From an uncultured Lachnospiraceae bacterium (GTDB lineage: Bacteria; Bacillota; Clostridia; Lachnospirales; Lachnospiraceae), in assembly GCA_902801515.1 (NCBI GenBank), contig CADCII010000015.1, forward strand, positions 31,087-95,086: a stretch of DNA of 64,000 nucleotides, read 5' to 3'. The position numbers were made by a program, and so were the translations under genes. Shown here in pieces: positions 26,703 to 36,345 of this stretch; position 1 is the first letter of the stretch, and each line of letters starts with the position of its first letter. The notes under the pieces were generated by a model. That model was not told the DNA's origin. It saw nothing but the letters and a program-made list of their open reading frames with translations, and made no database searches.

Positions 26703-27473
26703 ATGAGTTATCGCGTTGAATATGCTGCCATCTGTTTTACCGGAAAAGAGAGGGTGAACAATGAAGATAACTTCTATGTGGACGGGCGGTTCCTTCCAGA
26801 GAAGAACAGTGGGCTGCCCGGGCTGATAGAGGGGACATTCCTTTCAGGGGACAGGGCAATGGCAGCTGTCTTCGACGGACTGGGAGGTTGTGAAGCGGGA
26901 GAAAGAGCCGCGTTCCTGGCAGCGAAGACAATGGGAACGCTTTTAAACAGCAAAGCGGAAAAAGAAGTGGCAGAGGCAGATACACATTCTCTGATAAACA
27001 GCATGTGTGAAGAACTGAACCGGGCAGTGTGCGGCTCACAGGCAAACGCGACGCCCTTGTCAAGGGGGACGACCGTCGTATCAGCCCTTTTCAGGAACGG
27101 AAAGGTCGCGGCGTGGAATGTTGGGGACAGCATGTCTTTCCTTATCAGGGAAGGGAGAATAAAGTCCGTTTCAAAGCAGCATGTGGCGGATTACGGGTTC
27201 GCTTTTGGAAAACCACCCATCACGCAGTGTCTTGGCATTCCGGTTGATGAGATGGTCATTGAGCCATATATCAGCGAGTTTCCTGCCAGGGAAGGGGATA
27301 TTATCCTCCTGACGTCCGATGGGGTCACGGATGTCCTTTCGGAAGAAGAGATCCTGACGCTGGTGGAGCGTGGAGAAACATTAGGTGAAACCACTAAGAA
27401 AATCGCGTCCGTAGTGAACTTAAGGGGTGCTCCTGATAATACGACGGCCGTGTTATGCAGGGTGCAGATATAG
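26703..27473 (+). CDS. PP2C-type Ser/Thr phosphatase, copy 1
   Basis: The protein has 256 residues and is cytosolic. The PP2C metal-binding and catalytic motifs are all present: an N-terminal arginine/Asp motif (RVNNEDNF), VFDGLGGCEAGE (Asp-Gly-x-Gly-Gly), GTTVVSALF, WNVGDSMSFL, TSDGVTDVL and DNTTAVL. It should reverse phosphorylation by the Hanks kinases nearby using two Mn/Mg ions. It starts 6 bases after family X, with a GAGG within the end of that gene, so the two are translationally close. It is a paralogue of the enzyme at 40536. Confidence 0.95.
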   Translation: MSYRVEYAAICFTGKERVNNEDNFYVDGRFLPEKNSGLPGLIEGTFLSGDRAMAAVFDGLGGCEAGERAAFLAAKTMGTLLNSKAEKEVAEADTHSLINSMCEELNRAVCGSQANATPLSRGTTVVSALFRNGKVAAWNVGDSMSFLIREGRIKSVSKQHVADYGFAFGKPPITQCLGIPVDEMVIEPYISEFPAREGDIILLTSDGVTDVLSEEEILTLVERGETLGETTKKIASVVNLRGAPDNTTAVLCRVQI

Positions 27474-27520
27474 AAAAAAGTATGCAAAAGCAAGAGTTCA
27501 CCAGAAAGGAGGAACGAAAG

Positions 27521-28990
27521 ATGTTTCATGCAAAACGTCTGATCGTGTTTGTGATGTGTCTTGGTCTTGTCTCTGATGCGAAAGCAGTGTTTGCGGAGGA
27601 TTACTTTGAAAGAGTTCCTCTGTACCTGTCATCTGTCACAGGATACTCTGATGAGTATCGGCTGAATTACCATTTTCCGACGTATGAATTGAACGTTGAG
27701 ATCTCTGATACTGGTGTCGGGAACGGCGAGGAGAATTACAGTCCGCTTGACATGGTGCTGTTTTTATCGAAACAGGAACCTGGTCTGTCAGGGTATGACC
27801 TGAATCTATGGCAGTTTGCAGCGGTACAGAACTATCCGGAGCAGTTGCTGTTTCTTTTGAGCCAGGATATTCGAAACGGCAATATAGCAAGTATTCATTG
27901 TACTTATTCCGAAGAAGATGATTACCCATTCACAGGGATTGACTATCTTTTCGAGACCGATGGAGAGACACATCTGTTGGGGTATACAGAATCTTTCACA
28001 TTTTCCGACAATGTCGAGAGAGCCAGAGCCCTTGAACTGGAGTATATATATCACTATACAGAGGACTGGAGGCTGACTCAGATCGAAGTAGTATTCACGC
28101 AAAACAATCTCACGGCATTTCGATATCATATATGGCCGGAGATTACATATGATGAGAGTGGCCGTATTGTACATTTCGTTGGTGGAACCTGTTATAAAGA
28201 TGTGACTGAGTCCTGTACTCTGAGCTATGACGAAACGGGGAATATCTCCCAATGTTCAAGCCAGCCATGTTCAGTAAATGATCATACGGTTTTAAGTGCA
28301 CAGACAGATACCACAAGTTTTCAATTTGACCAGGAGCATCGGATACTGTCCTCCTCTTCAGACAGCCCGGAAAAAGAATCAGCTGTATATACCTATGATG
28401 AGTACGGGTATGTGACAACAGCTGCGACAACCATTGATGACTTTCCGGCGAGAGGAGCAAGCCTGGAGTATGGAGACGCGATCTCTCAAGATGCCAGGCA
28501 TGTGTCGGATGAGTATGATATATATGTGGCAAAGGAACCGCCATTCAAGGTATTTACAGTTGGCCCGGAGAACATCACAGATCAGTTTACGACAGACAGT
28601 GCGTTCTTCTATGACGGAGTTATTGAACTTTATGTGGGTCCGCAAGATAGGATGGAGTCAATCAAAAATGGAGACGCCGTTGCGTTTGAGATGAATGAAG
28701 GCTGGAACGCCACTGTCACAGAACAAGACTATGATCATGGAGAGGAGAGGGAGATTAAAAGCGGTGACACCTTGAGCCTCTATACTGTCGGGACTGGCTG
28801 GGGGCTGAACATCCATGTCTGGCGAGGTACAGACTACTATTCTGATGATTACAGAGAATGTAACTACCTGCTGTTGTCAAATCCCGAGATGCTTGAAGAG
28901 GAAACGGACGAGGATTGGGATGAGGAATGGGATGAAGAGTGGGACGAAGAGTGGGACGAGGAATGGGATGAAGAATGGTACGAGGATTGA
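27521..28990 (+). CDS. Secreted protein with acidic DEEW tandem-repeat tail
   Basis: The protein has 489 residues from the ATG at 27521 after AAAGGAGGAA; the frame is open from 27455 inside the phosphatase gene, which has no matching site. The signal peptide ends near KAVFAEDY. The middle contains short repeats with YDE-x-G patterns (TYDESGRIVHF, SYDETGNISQ, TYDEYGYVTTA), in the style of RHS/YD-repeat strands. The C-terminus is six tandem Asp-Glu-Glu-Trp units (28907-28978). It lies 47 bases after PP2C, in the same transcript as the signalling genes. No enzyme motif. Confidence 0.82.
   Translation: MFHAKRLIVFVMCLGLVSDAKAVFAEDYFERVPLYLSSVTGYSDEYRLNYHFPTYELNVEISDTGVGNGEENYSPLDMVLFLSKQEPGLSGYDLNLWQFAAVQNYPEQLLFLLSQDIRNGNIASIHCTYSEEDDYPFTGIDYLFETDGETHLLGYTESFTFSDNVERARALELEYIYHYTEDWRLTQIEVVFTQNNLTAFRYHIWPEITYDESGRIVHFVGGTCYKDVTESCTLSYDETGNISQCSSQPCSVNDHTVLSAQTDTTSFQFDQEHRILSSSSDSPEKESAVYTYDEYGYVTTAATTIDDFPARGASLEYGDAISQDARHVSDEYDIYVAKEPPFKVFTVGPENITDQFTTDSAFFYDGVIELYVGPQDRMESIKNGDAVAFEMNEGWNATVTEQDYDHGEEREIKSGDTLSLYTVGTGWGLNIHVWRGTDYYSDDYRECNYLLLSNPEMLEEETDEDWDEEWDEEWDEEWDEEWDEEWYED
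28907..28978 (+). repeat. Six tandem 12-bp units encoding DEEW
   Basis: Units follow GAY-GAR-GAR-TGG (one has GAT at the third codon). Third-position differences between units show that it is not freshly expanded, but it could still vary by slippage. It makes the last 24 or so residues very acidic with regularly spaced tryptophans. Confidence 0.85.
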
Positions 28991-28995
28991 GAATA

Positions 28996-30315
28996 ATGAA
29001 AATATGGAAGCTTCTTGCCATAGCAATGATCATTCTTGCTGCTAATATAAATGAGGCACTTCTGGTCCGGGCGGATGAGGCGACATACCGTACGGCTCCC
29101 TCCTTTCTCCCGTTTTCGTACACGGATGATTCCATTTTCCCGGATCCAGACATGATCTCTTTTCCGGGAAAAGAAGAACAGTTATATTTCATCGGTCTGA
29201 AGGAACAGGTAGACAAGTATGGAGAAATGCAGGGAATAATCAGTGATCAGGACGAGCCCCCGGGAGTCCGCTGGGCTTCGATGGCTGACTTTTGGGGCAG
29301 CGGTGATCAGATATTTGCTATCGTATACAGATCAGCGGGAGAGGAAAAGGATGCGTCAGAAACGCTCGACTGTACCCTTGATATATATAGAAGGGATGAG
29401 TCAGAGCTGACGCGGCTCTTCTCAACAACAGTCTCTGAGACCCCTGCGCTGATCAACAGCGGTGGGCAGGATCTTCTTCTTATCACTGATGCAGCCGGGG
29501 CGGAACTTCTCACGTATGACAATGGAAGGATATCCGTATTTCACGGGCTTACATCGGGGGGATCCGATGTGTTTCTGGACGGAGAAATCATATCACAGGG
29601 AAAATACTGGGACACCTTGTTCTCCTGGAAGACCTGTCTGAGGGAGACGAATGATTCGGTCATCTGGTACGAGGGATATAATGGGACAATGCACGCCGTC
29701 AATGCGGATATCTATGATGCCGTAACACGGATGACAGGCAGACAGCTGGGCGTCGTGCCATCCGATGGTGAAGCATATCTGTATAATTCCTACCTGAACG
29801 AGTGCATGAAGGATTGCTGCAACGCCGCTTCTTCTGATGCCGGTGATCTGAGCTATGCGCAAGGGGATTTTTACTTTAAGGATCTTGACGGGGATGGACA
29901 CCTTGAAGTGATCAGCCATTTTCTGAATGAAAGCGATGGAAATGAGCAGTGGAATGTCGCGACATCGGATGGAACGGTGATCAATGGAAAATCCATATCC
30001 AATCGTCAGGTCAATGCGATCTTCTCGGATGGGAACATATGCGTGGAAAGCCAGGGATCAGAGGAGGATCAGTATAAAAACGCACAATATAGCAACTGCT
30101 TTTCGGTCTCGGAAGGGAGATTGAAGGACAGCAGGATCGGTTTCAGCTGGCAGTATTCTGACTATGGGGGACTGCAGTACCTGAACGGTGAGCCTGTGTC
30201 CAGTGAAAGCTTTGCATTTCATGAGACGAATATGGAGGAAGAGGAAGGTGCGGGTTGTGATGTGTATTCCAATTGGGAGGATCTTCCGGACGTATTAAGC
30301 AAAAATTGCCCTTAA
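28996..30315 (+). CDS. Secreted protein of unknown function upstream of a kinase
   Basis: The protein has 439 residues from the ATG at 28996, five bases past the previous stop. The signal peptide (MKIWKLLAIAMIILAANI) ends near LVRADEA. A DGDGHLEV motif (DLDGDGHLEV at about residue 300) is of the calcium-binding FG-GAP/VCBS kind, as in the protein at 12813 that also precedes a kinase. The rest resembles a beta-propeller-like lipoprotein fold (RWASMADFWGSGDQIFAIVY) but this is an impression only. The kinase starts 24 bases after the stop. A linked ligand-binding role is inferred from position. Confidence 0.8.
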   Translation: MKIWKLLAIAMIILAANINEALLVRADEATYRTAPSFLPFSYTDDSIFPDPDMISFPGKEEQLYFIGLKEQVDKYGEMQGIISDQDEPPGVRWASMADFWGSGDQIFAIVYRSAGEEKDASETLDCTLDIYRRDESELTRLFSTTVSETPALINSGGQDLLLITDAAGAELLTYDNGRISVFHGLTSGGSDVFLDGEIISQGKYWDTLFSWKTCLRETNDSVIWYEGYNGTMHAVNADIYDAVTRMTGRQLGVVPSDGEAYLYNSYLNECMKDCCNAASSDAGDLSYAQGDFYFKDLDGDGHLEVISHFLNESDGNEQWNVATSDGTVINGKSISNRQVNAIFSDGNICVESQGSEEDQYKNAQYSNCFSVSEGRLKDSRIGFSWQYSDYGGLQYLNGEPVSSESFAFHETNMEEEEGAGCDVYSNWEDLPDVLSKNCP

Positions 30316-30339
30316 CGAAGACTTGGACGCAGGTGGACT

Positions 30340-31950
30340 ATGAACGACAGAATATCTCTTCCTGATGGATGGCAGGGTTGGAAAATAGTTGGTCTGATCG
30401 GAAGCGGATCGTACGGGACCGTATACAAGGCGGAGCGCACAGTCCGCGGCAAGGTGTTTTCATGCGCCATAAAAGTGATCTCGATCCCTGGAGATGACTC
30501 GGAAGACCAGATGCTCCGCAGGGAGTACAAGACTGACGAATCCCTGAGAGCGTATTACAAAGATCTTGTCGATGGCTGTATTGAAGAGATCCAGATGATG
30601 GATTCGCTGAAAGGAATCTCAAACATCGTTTCGATCGAAGACTATGCTGTGACCGACCAGAAAAAAGGGATCGGATGGAACATTTTCATCCGAATGGAGT
30701 TTCTTCAGAGCCTGCCGGACTTTTACGTCTCAAATAAATTGAAAGAGCGTGAAGTTATAAAACTTGGGACTGATATCTGCACTGCCCTTTCCTACTGTGA
30801 AAAGCTGAACATCATTCACAGGGATATCAAGCCGGACAATATTTTCATCTCACCGCTTGGAGATTTCAAACTGGGAGATTTCGGACTGGCAAGAAAACTG
30901 GACCGGTCCGCAGGAAGTTTCTCCACAAGGGGTACAGTGTCTTTCATGGCGCCGGAGGTCTTCAACGGACTTCATTACGGCAGGCAGGCCGACATCTATT
31001 CGCTCGGACTGGTTCTGTACCGGGTATTAAATCGAAACAGGGATCCTTTCGTCAATCCGTATAAGGCAATCGCGTATTACAAGGATAAAGATGAGGCGTT
31101 GCGGCGGCGGATCAGCGGGGAAGAACTCCCGCGACCGATTGAGGCATCGGAGGAGCTGTCTGCCGTTATTTTAAAGGCATGTGCGTTTGATCCTGCCAAA
31201 AGATATCAGTCGGCGGCTGATTTTAAAGATGCGCTGCTTTCCATCTCACAAGGAGGAAAGACTGATCATAAGATTATCCGGAAGACGCCGGCAGGCAGCC
31301 CTGAGAAGGAGAAGCAGGCCACTGAAGAGCGCAGGAACAGATTGAAACACAAGCCGCAGCTGCCGCTCCTTGTGATCGCCGGCTGTATTGTGATCACCGC
31401 TGGGCTTCTTGCAGGAAGAGGATTAAAAAACAGGAACCGCAGTGTGGGGCAGAAAGATACGGAGCGCCAGACAGAGCGTGTGGAAAGCATCTTTACCGGG
31501 CATCAGACAGAACTGGAACAGGCTGAATCTATACAGGGTTATTCTGACAGCGGAGTTTCTGAGGGGGAGATATCCGGGACTGAAGACCACGGAGAAACAG
31601 AACAGCAGATCACAAATTATCCGGGTAATCTGACATACAGAGCAGATAAAGATAAACAGGTTATAGAGATAAGCGACTGTTTTCGCTGCGTTATCAAAGA
31701 GGATGAGAGCGGCAGGACCGTCAGGAAGTACTTCTCAAAAAAGATTCTTGAGGACAGCATCAAGACGGGACTGAAAAGCCCGGAAGCGGAAATCCTGGCA
31801 GATACCGTTACAATAGACGATTTTGACATAGAACAGAACGGTGATGTAATTACAGCCCGTTTCCTGCCGGATGAGGAGACAATCAGAACGGAAGAGCGTT
31901 ACCACGTAAGCCTTGTTCTGAATCCGCAGGACGGTTCATCGGAAGAATAG
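30340..31950 (+). CDS. Membrane Hanks-type Ser/Thr protein kinase, second copy
   Basis: The protein has 536 residues. The cytoplasmic kinase domain (about 14-305) is complete: GSGSYG (21-26), Lys45 in CAIK, HRDIKPDN (His160, Asp162), DFG at 180-182 and APE at 204-206. A basic segment precedes one transmembrane helix (about 346-362, LLVIAGCIVITAGLLAG). The outer part of about 170 residues is a Glu/Ser-rich linker plus a small globular domain, shorter than in the 14865 kinase, and there are no PASTA repeats. The stop is 16 bases before the coiled-coil secreted protein at 31967. Its N-terminal W-x2-W pattern is shared with the remnant at 5717. Confidence 0.93.
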   Translation: MNDRISLPDGWQGWKIVGLIGSGSYGTVYKAERTVRGKVFSCAIKVISIPGDDSEDQMLRREYKTDESLRAYYKDLVDGCIEEIQMMDSLKGISNIVSIEDYAVTDQKKGIGWNIFIRMEFLQSLPDFYVSNKLKEREVIKLGTDICTALSYCEKLNIIHRDIKPDNIFISPLGDFKLGDFGLARKLDRSAGSFSTRGTVSFMAPEVFNGLHYGRQADIYSLGLVLYRVLNRNRDPFVNPYKAIAYYKDKDEALRRRISGEELPRPIEASEELSAVILKACAFDPAKRYQSAADFKDALLSISQGGKTDHKIIRKTPAGSPEKEKQATEERRNRLKHKPQLPLLVIAGCIVITAGLLAGRGLKNRNRSVGQKDTERQTERVESIFTGHQTELEQAESIQGYSDSGVSEGEISGTEDHGETEQQITNYPGNLTYRADKDKQVIEISDCFRCVIKEDESGRTVRKYFSKKILEDSIKTGLKSPEAEILADTVTIDDFDIEQNGDVITARFLPDEETIRTEERYHVSLVLNPQDGSSEE

Positions 31951-31966
31951 ATTCAGGAGGAGTCAT

Positions 31967-33250
31967 ATGCGTGTAGGAAGGCTTATTTCATGCTTTTGTG
32001 GCAGCCTGCTGTCTATCGCAGTTGTTCTGAGCAATGCTGCAGTCAGCGCAGGAGAGGAAGCACCGGGCGGGTATGCATCCGCTGTAAACCCGCTGGAGAT
32101 TGCTCCTCTTCCAGAGGTGAGCGAGGTCAGCATTGAAGAGGAGGCTGCTGTTGAATTCGAAGGGGCGCTTGATTCGGAGAAAGAACAGGAGATTTTTTCA
32201 TTTACGTCAAAAAGATCCGGGGCATACAATTTCTCAATCAGCACCAAAGACTCGGATCAGTCGGTATATATGTATATTCAGGATCCCTCCGGAGAAGAAC
32301 TTGCAGCAACCTCCGGAAGCAGCCATACGGAGAACAAAACCGTATTACTCGATGTAGAGAAAACATACACGATTCTTGTGAAGAAGGAAGACGGCGGGGC
32401 TGCGGAGTTCAAAGTGACGGTTCTGTCTCAAAAACCTGTAGCAGACATCAGTGATAACCGTATTGTCAAAGACCAGATCGTATTCTCAAAACAGTGCAAT
32501 TACTATACATATACTCCGGAAACCTCCGGTAGTCATTCACTGATCCTTCTCCCTTCCTCCTCCTCGTTATTCGGAGTCTATGTGTGGGATGAAAAGAAGG
32601 AGCTGGTGTTTCAAAGAGAAAATGACTTTGGAATATTGCCGGTAGAAATCTCATTGGAGGCCGGCAAAGCATATATGATCAGCATTACTACAGCTCTTTA
32701 TCCATACGAAGAATTAGGTGCCTATTCCTTTCAGGTTGGTCCTGCAAAACCAAGGGTGGATATTTCAGGGTACACCTCGGTCCAGGACAAATTTGATTAC
32801 AGAGGTCAGAAGAACACCTATTCTTTTACAGCGCCGTGTGACGGAACCTATGAATTTACATGCGATCCTGAATATAAGTATCTGTATCACATGTATACGG
32901 AAGACGAGCATGAGATGATCCTCCAGTGTACGAATCTGGCAGAAGAAAGCAATACGGTCTGTAATCTTGAAGAAGGAAAACAATACTATCTTGAGATTAA
33001 CCAAAGCGACGACATGGGGGATTATAAGATAAACATCTCCTATCCTGAAAATGCGCAGAGTTATCTGGATGAGTTTGCCCGGTCAGGAAGAGCCGCATAT
33101 ATCGCTCAGCTTGAGAGCGAGAACGAGGCATTAATGCAGGAAAATGAACTGATTAGGAAACAGAATCAGAGGCTTCTGGATATAATCGATCAATTCGGCA
33201 TCGTTGTACAGGAAGAATTGCTGGATGAAACAGGAGAGGTGACAAAATGA
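31967..33250 (+). CDS. Secreted repeat protein with C-terminal coiled-coil tail, second copy
   Basis: The protein has 427 residues after CAGGAGGAG. The signal peptide ends near AAVSAGEE. A motif PLPEVSEVSIEEEAAVEFEG just after it matches PLPEYKEIVIEEEPVVEREG in the 4498 protein, and three beta-rich repeats follow (each with a VDISGYTSVQDKFDYRGQ-like opening). The last 50 residues are a coiled coil (LESENEALMQENELIRKQNQ). It directly follows a kinase and overlaps the next gene by four bases (ATGA), so it is part of the operon. The tail could oligomerise the protein or dock it to a partner. Confidence 0.87.
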   Translation: MRVGRLISCFCGSLLSIAVVLSNAAVSAGEEAPGGYASAVNPLEIAPLPEVSEVSIEEEAAVEFEGALDSEKEQEIFSFTSKRSGAYNFSISTKDSDQSVYMYIQDPSGEELAATSGSSHTENKTVLLDVEKTYTILVKKEDGGAAEFKVTVLSQKPVADISDNRIVKDQIVFSKQCNYYTYTPETSGSHSLILLPSSSSLFGVYVWDEKKELVFQRENDFGILPVEISLEAGKAYMISITTALYPYEELGAYSFQVGPAKPRVDISGYTSVQDKFDYRGQKNTYSFTAPCDGTYEFTCDPEYKYLYHMYTEDEHEMILQCTNLAEESNTVCNLEEGKQYYLEINQSDDMGDYKINISYPENAQSYLDEFARSGRAAYIAQLESENEALMQENELIRKQNQRLLDIIDQFGIVVQEELLDETGEVTK

Positions 33251-34938
33251 GAATAAGATGGTTATTAACATTTGCATCTGCAGCGGCGCTGGCATTAACA
33301 TCAGGAGTCTTTTCCGCTGACATGGCGGAGGTTTATGCCCAGGGGAAGGACAATTCTGCATATGCTGAGCTGCTGGTGAGGTTAAAGGAGCAGCACGGAA
33401 TATTTGAATACAATTCGCAGGACGGAATGTCGCATAGTGGACTATGTTATGCAAACCTTGTGGACTTTGAAGGGACTTATGAGCCGTATCTGGTCGTGGG
33501 ATATGCGAATGAGATCGATGGCTCGAGAATATTCGGACAGATCCCTTTCCACTATGATATTGAGGTTTACGCTGACACAGGGACGGAGGCAGCGCTGATC
33601 CATGAAGCAAAGGATCTTCGCTCCTTCCAGATCCTGAAACTGGGTGATGCGGAATATCTGGATGAACAGTGGATCATCCGGGATGATCTTCGATTCGCTT
33701 ACGATATGAGTTTCTCTCAGACAGAGCGATGGCCTTTTTATGATTATCGTACGGGGACCTATGACCGCACAGCAACAGATGAGGCGCACGACGTGAGGGA
33801 GATCAACCAATTTGATCCCGGGACAGTCCTCCTCACAGAAGAACTGTATACGGCTGAGGGCGGAGCGGTCATCTGCAGCGATCATCTGACCGTGATGATG
33901 CCTGAAGATGGCTTGAAGAGGGAAACTGAAGGTGCTGACGGCATGGATTATGAGTGGGAGGGAATTTCTCCGACACAGGTAACAGTTGAAGGAAGTCTCT
34001 TTGAGAAGGTTTACTCAGCTCCGTATGATGGGTGGGTCGAGCCTGCAGAAGGGCTTGCAATGGAACTCCTCACCTCTTGTGCAGACGGTTCTGTTCAGAT
34101 GCAGAATCTGAACGGTTCGCCGTTCCCGCGCTGGCAGAACCCCTTGTATTCATTTACAGGATGGATCGATGATCAGGACATATTCCATGTGACACCGAAG
34201 GATCTGTACCACACGCTCAATATCATTGCAGATGAATCAGGGACAATGTTTTTTAATGATCGGAAAGGTTCTGATCAGGATACTCTGTATCACAGGCTTC
34301 TGGAGATCGCTGTCCCTGAGGCAGAGGAATACGGTTTTCTGGTTTCTGACACTGTACTTGACATGGGAAGGCCAGACAGTGTGCAGAGATATCTGAAGAT
34401 TGAGATCACAGAAGAATCGGGCTTATACATTGACTATTCTCAAACCATGTTTGGAATTCTTGTCTCAATCTCGACAGACAGTATCTCAGGGATTTTTATC
34501 GGGCCGGATGACAGGGGCGGATCAGTCAGCATGGATTACTCTGCAGAATCCGGGAAGATCCGCCTTGTTCGAGCAGATTACTCCACTCGTTATGTGGTTC
34601 ATTATTGTTTCCAGGTAGATGAAAACGAAGAGATTGAAAGAAAACATACAGCAATATCAAGAATGGTCGGAACCAGTACGGGGGATCATGCAATGTTTCC
34701 TTATTACTTCAGGTATATGGACGGAGTTCTTATTGCACCCCAAGTGATTTATGACGAGAATGGTTTTGTGATTGATACGGTTGGAACAGAAAACTTCTAC
34801 TGGGACTGTGTAGGTGTGTTGATACCTGGCGGGAAAGAACTGGCACAGGACAATATCCAGGAACTTGCATGTGGGGAAATGTATGATTTCGAACCTGAGT
34901 GGTCTTCTGTTTCCAATCGGGAAGCCGCTTCCGAGTAA
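33247..34938 (+). CDS. Secreted protein of unknown function
   Basis: The protein has 563 residues and its ATG overlaps the stop of the coiled-coil gene. The signal peptide is residues 1 to about 23 (ends GVFSADMAEVYAQ). The mature protein is acidic with a mix of strands and helices; the part from about 40 to 180 includes SYANLVDFEGT-like and YDIEVYADTGTEAAL phrases reminiscent of solute-sensing or beta-propeller folds, without a firm match. It lies 18 bases before family X copy 2. No catalytic motif is recognised. Confidence 0.8.
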   Translation: MRIRWLLTFASAAALALTSGVFSADMAEVYAQGKDNSAYAELLVRLKEQHGIFEYNSQDGMSHSGLCYANLVDFEGTYEPYLVVGYANEIDGSRIFGQIPFHYDIEVYADTGTEAALIHEAKDLRSFQILKLGDAEYLDEQWIIRDDLRFAYDMSFSQTERWPFYDYRTGTYDRTATDEAHDVREINQFDPGTVLLTEELYTAEGGAVICSDHLTVMMPEDGLKRETEGADGMDYEWEGISPTQVTVEGSLFEKVYSAPYDGWVEPAEGLAMELLTSCADGSVQMQNLNGSPFPRWQNPLYSFTGWIDDQDIFHVTPKDLYHTLNIIADESGTMFFNDRKGSDQDTLYHRLLEIAVPEAEEYGFLVSDTVLDMGRPDSVQRYLKIEITEESGLYIDYSQTMFGILVSISTDSISGIFIGPDDRGGSVSMDYSAESGKIRLVRADYSTRYVVHYCFQVDENEEIERKHTAISRMVGTSTGDHAMFPYYFRYMDGVLIAPQVIYDENGFVIDTVGTENFYWDCVGVLIPGGKELAQDNIQELACGEMYDFEPEWSSVSNREAASE

Positions 34939-34956
34939 TTTGTAAGAGACTGTAAG

Positions 34957-36159
34957 ATGAGATTTTTAGACACAACAGATTTTGAATCGACTGTCCGGGA
35001 TTTTGAATTTACACGAAAGGCGCAGAACCAGATCCTGAGAGTTGTGGAGTCGGATGATTTTGCCGATATGGATTCTGAGGCGATCTTCCGGTATCTGTAT
35101 AAGACGATGGAGATCGTATCCTTCAAGGATTATCTGAAAAGGTATATCTATGAGCGGGCAGGGCTCAGGGAACCCTTCCGGGCTGTTCCGGATGATGTCT
35201 TCGGGGAGATCATCGCGTACTCGTTCGAGGAGAATGCTGCGCCGCATTCATTTGAGCCCAGCAGCACGAAATGGTCTGTAACGATTAAGGGATGGCTCCA
35301 GCATGACAGTGTAAGACGGAGCGCAGTGTTCCTTCTCGGGTTTGGCCTACGTATGTCTGACAGAGATGTGTCGTCTTTCCTGACGAAGGTCCTGAAGGAG
35401 GAAGACTTCGATTTTATGGATCCGAAGGAAACGGTATTCTGGCATTGCTATCGCAATGGGAAGAGTTATGCAGAAGCGCAGGCAGTACTCCGTGAGACAG
35501 AGGCCAGAATCTCTGAGGGAGCAGAAGGATCCGGAGAATTGTCGATAAGAAACCATCAGGATGCGCTTAAGGCACACCTGGATGACAGATCGGCATTGAT
35601 CGATTATCTGATCTATCTCAATAAAAGCGGGAAAAGTACAGCAAAACAACGTACAGCATATGAGTATTTCTGCAGACTGTTGGAGCTGACAAAAGTAGAA
35701 GTTGCACGAATGAACAGTGAAGATCTGGCAGCAGATGCAGCAAAGAAGAGTTATTCACCGGAAGATATTACCTCTGCTGATATTGAGCAGGTGATCTGCA
35801 GCGGGATTCCTGTCACGAAGAACGGGAATCTGCAGAAGGCATCATCGTCTCTTCTCAGCAAGCAGTTTAACAATTTCCGCTTGAGCAGGCAGAGGATCGA
35901 CGGAGTACTGAAAAAACAGCTTCAGGTAGACCGATATGATCTGATCACGCTGGAATTCTTCCTTTACTCGCAGAAAGACTATGAGTTTCCGGAAGATATG
36001 CTGAGAGATTTCATGGATGATATGAACCGGATACTGCAGGAAAGCGGTCTGAAAGAGCTGCACGCAGTGAATCCATATGAAGCTTTTGTGCTGATGTGTC
36101 TGCTGTCAGAGGTCCCGCTTGCAACATATGCAGACGTCTGGGAGATGTCATTTTGCTGA
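34957..36159 (+). CDS. Family X cytosolic protein, copy 2
   Basis: The protein has 400 residues, soluble and helical, a full-length paralogue of the 25452 protein. Strongly shared blocks: DYLKRYIYE, PSSTKW, VRRSAVFLLGFGL, SSFLTKVLKEEDFDF, CYRNG, VICSGIPVTKNGNLQKASSS, LSRQRID, DRYDLIT and NPYEAFVLMCLLSE. No PP2C gene follows this copy; a terminator and promoter element come next. The last 80 or so bases are almost repeated at 40429-40512. The ribosome site is weak (AAGAG), consistent with coupling to the gene before it. Confidence 0.85.
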   Translation: MRFLDTTDFESTVRDFEFTRKAQNQILRVVESDDFADMDSEAIFRYLYKTMEIVSFKDYLKRYIYERAGLREPFRAVPDDVFGEIIAYSFEENAAPHSFEPSSTKWSVTIKGWLQHDSVRRSAVFLLGFGLRMSDRDVSSFLTKVLKEEDFDFMDPKETVFWHCYRNGKSYAEAQAVLRETEARISEGAEGSGELSIRNHQDALKAHLDDRSALIDYLIYLNKSGKSTAKQRTAYEYFCRLLELTKVEVARMNSEDLAADAAKKSYSPEDITSADIEQVICSGIPVTKNGNLQKASSSLLSKQFNNFRLSRQRIDGVLKKQLQVDRYDLITLEFFLYSQKDYEFPEDMLRDFMDDMNRILQESGLKELHAVNPYEAFVLMCLLSEVPLATYADVWEMSFC

Positions 36160-36183
36160 GTTCATAACGAAAGAAAACTATCC

Positions 36184-36211
36184 ATCACCGGTCGGTTAAA
36201 TGACCGGTGAT
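36184..36211 (+). terminator. Terminator after family X copy 2
   Basis: ATCACCGGTC (36184-36193), loop of eight bases, GACCGGTGAT (36202-36211), then TTGTTGTG. It probably ends the long transcript that began near 22500. Confidence 0.75.
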
Positions 36212-36243
36212 TTGTTGTGTCCGAATCTGTCACCCTTCCCCAG

Positions 36244-36286
36244 GGAAAATCGATTTTACAGAATGATTGTTTCCAGTCGATAAAAT
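36244..36286 (+). promoter_or_regulatory. Island promoter element, copy 7
   Basis: GGAAAATCGATTTTACAG at 36244-36261 contains the perfect palindrome AAAATCGATTTT. TAAAAT is at 36281-36286, 17 nt after ACAGAA. Positions 36264-36280 nearly match copy 8 (GTTTCCAGTCGA shared). Confidence 0.75.
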
Positions 36287-36345
36287 GGAATCGCAAACAA
36301 AGGAATCCGAATCCATGCTGAAAAGACAGGTGAAGGATAACCAGG

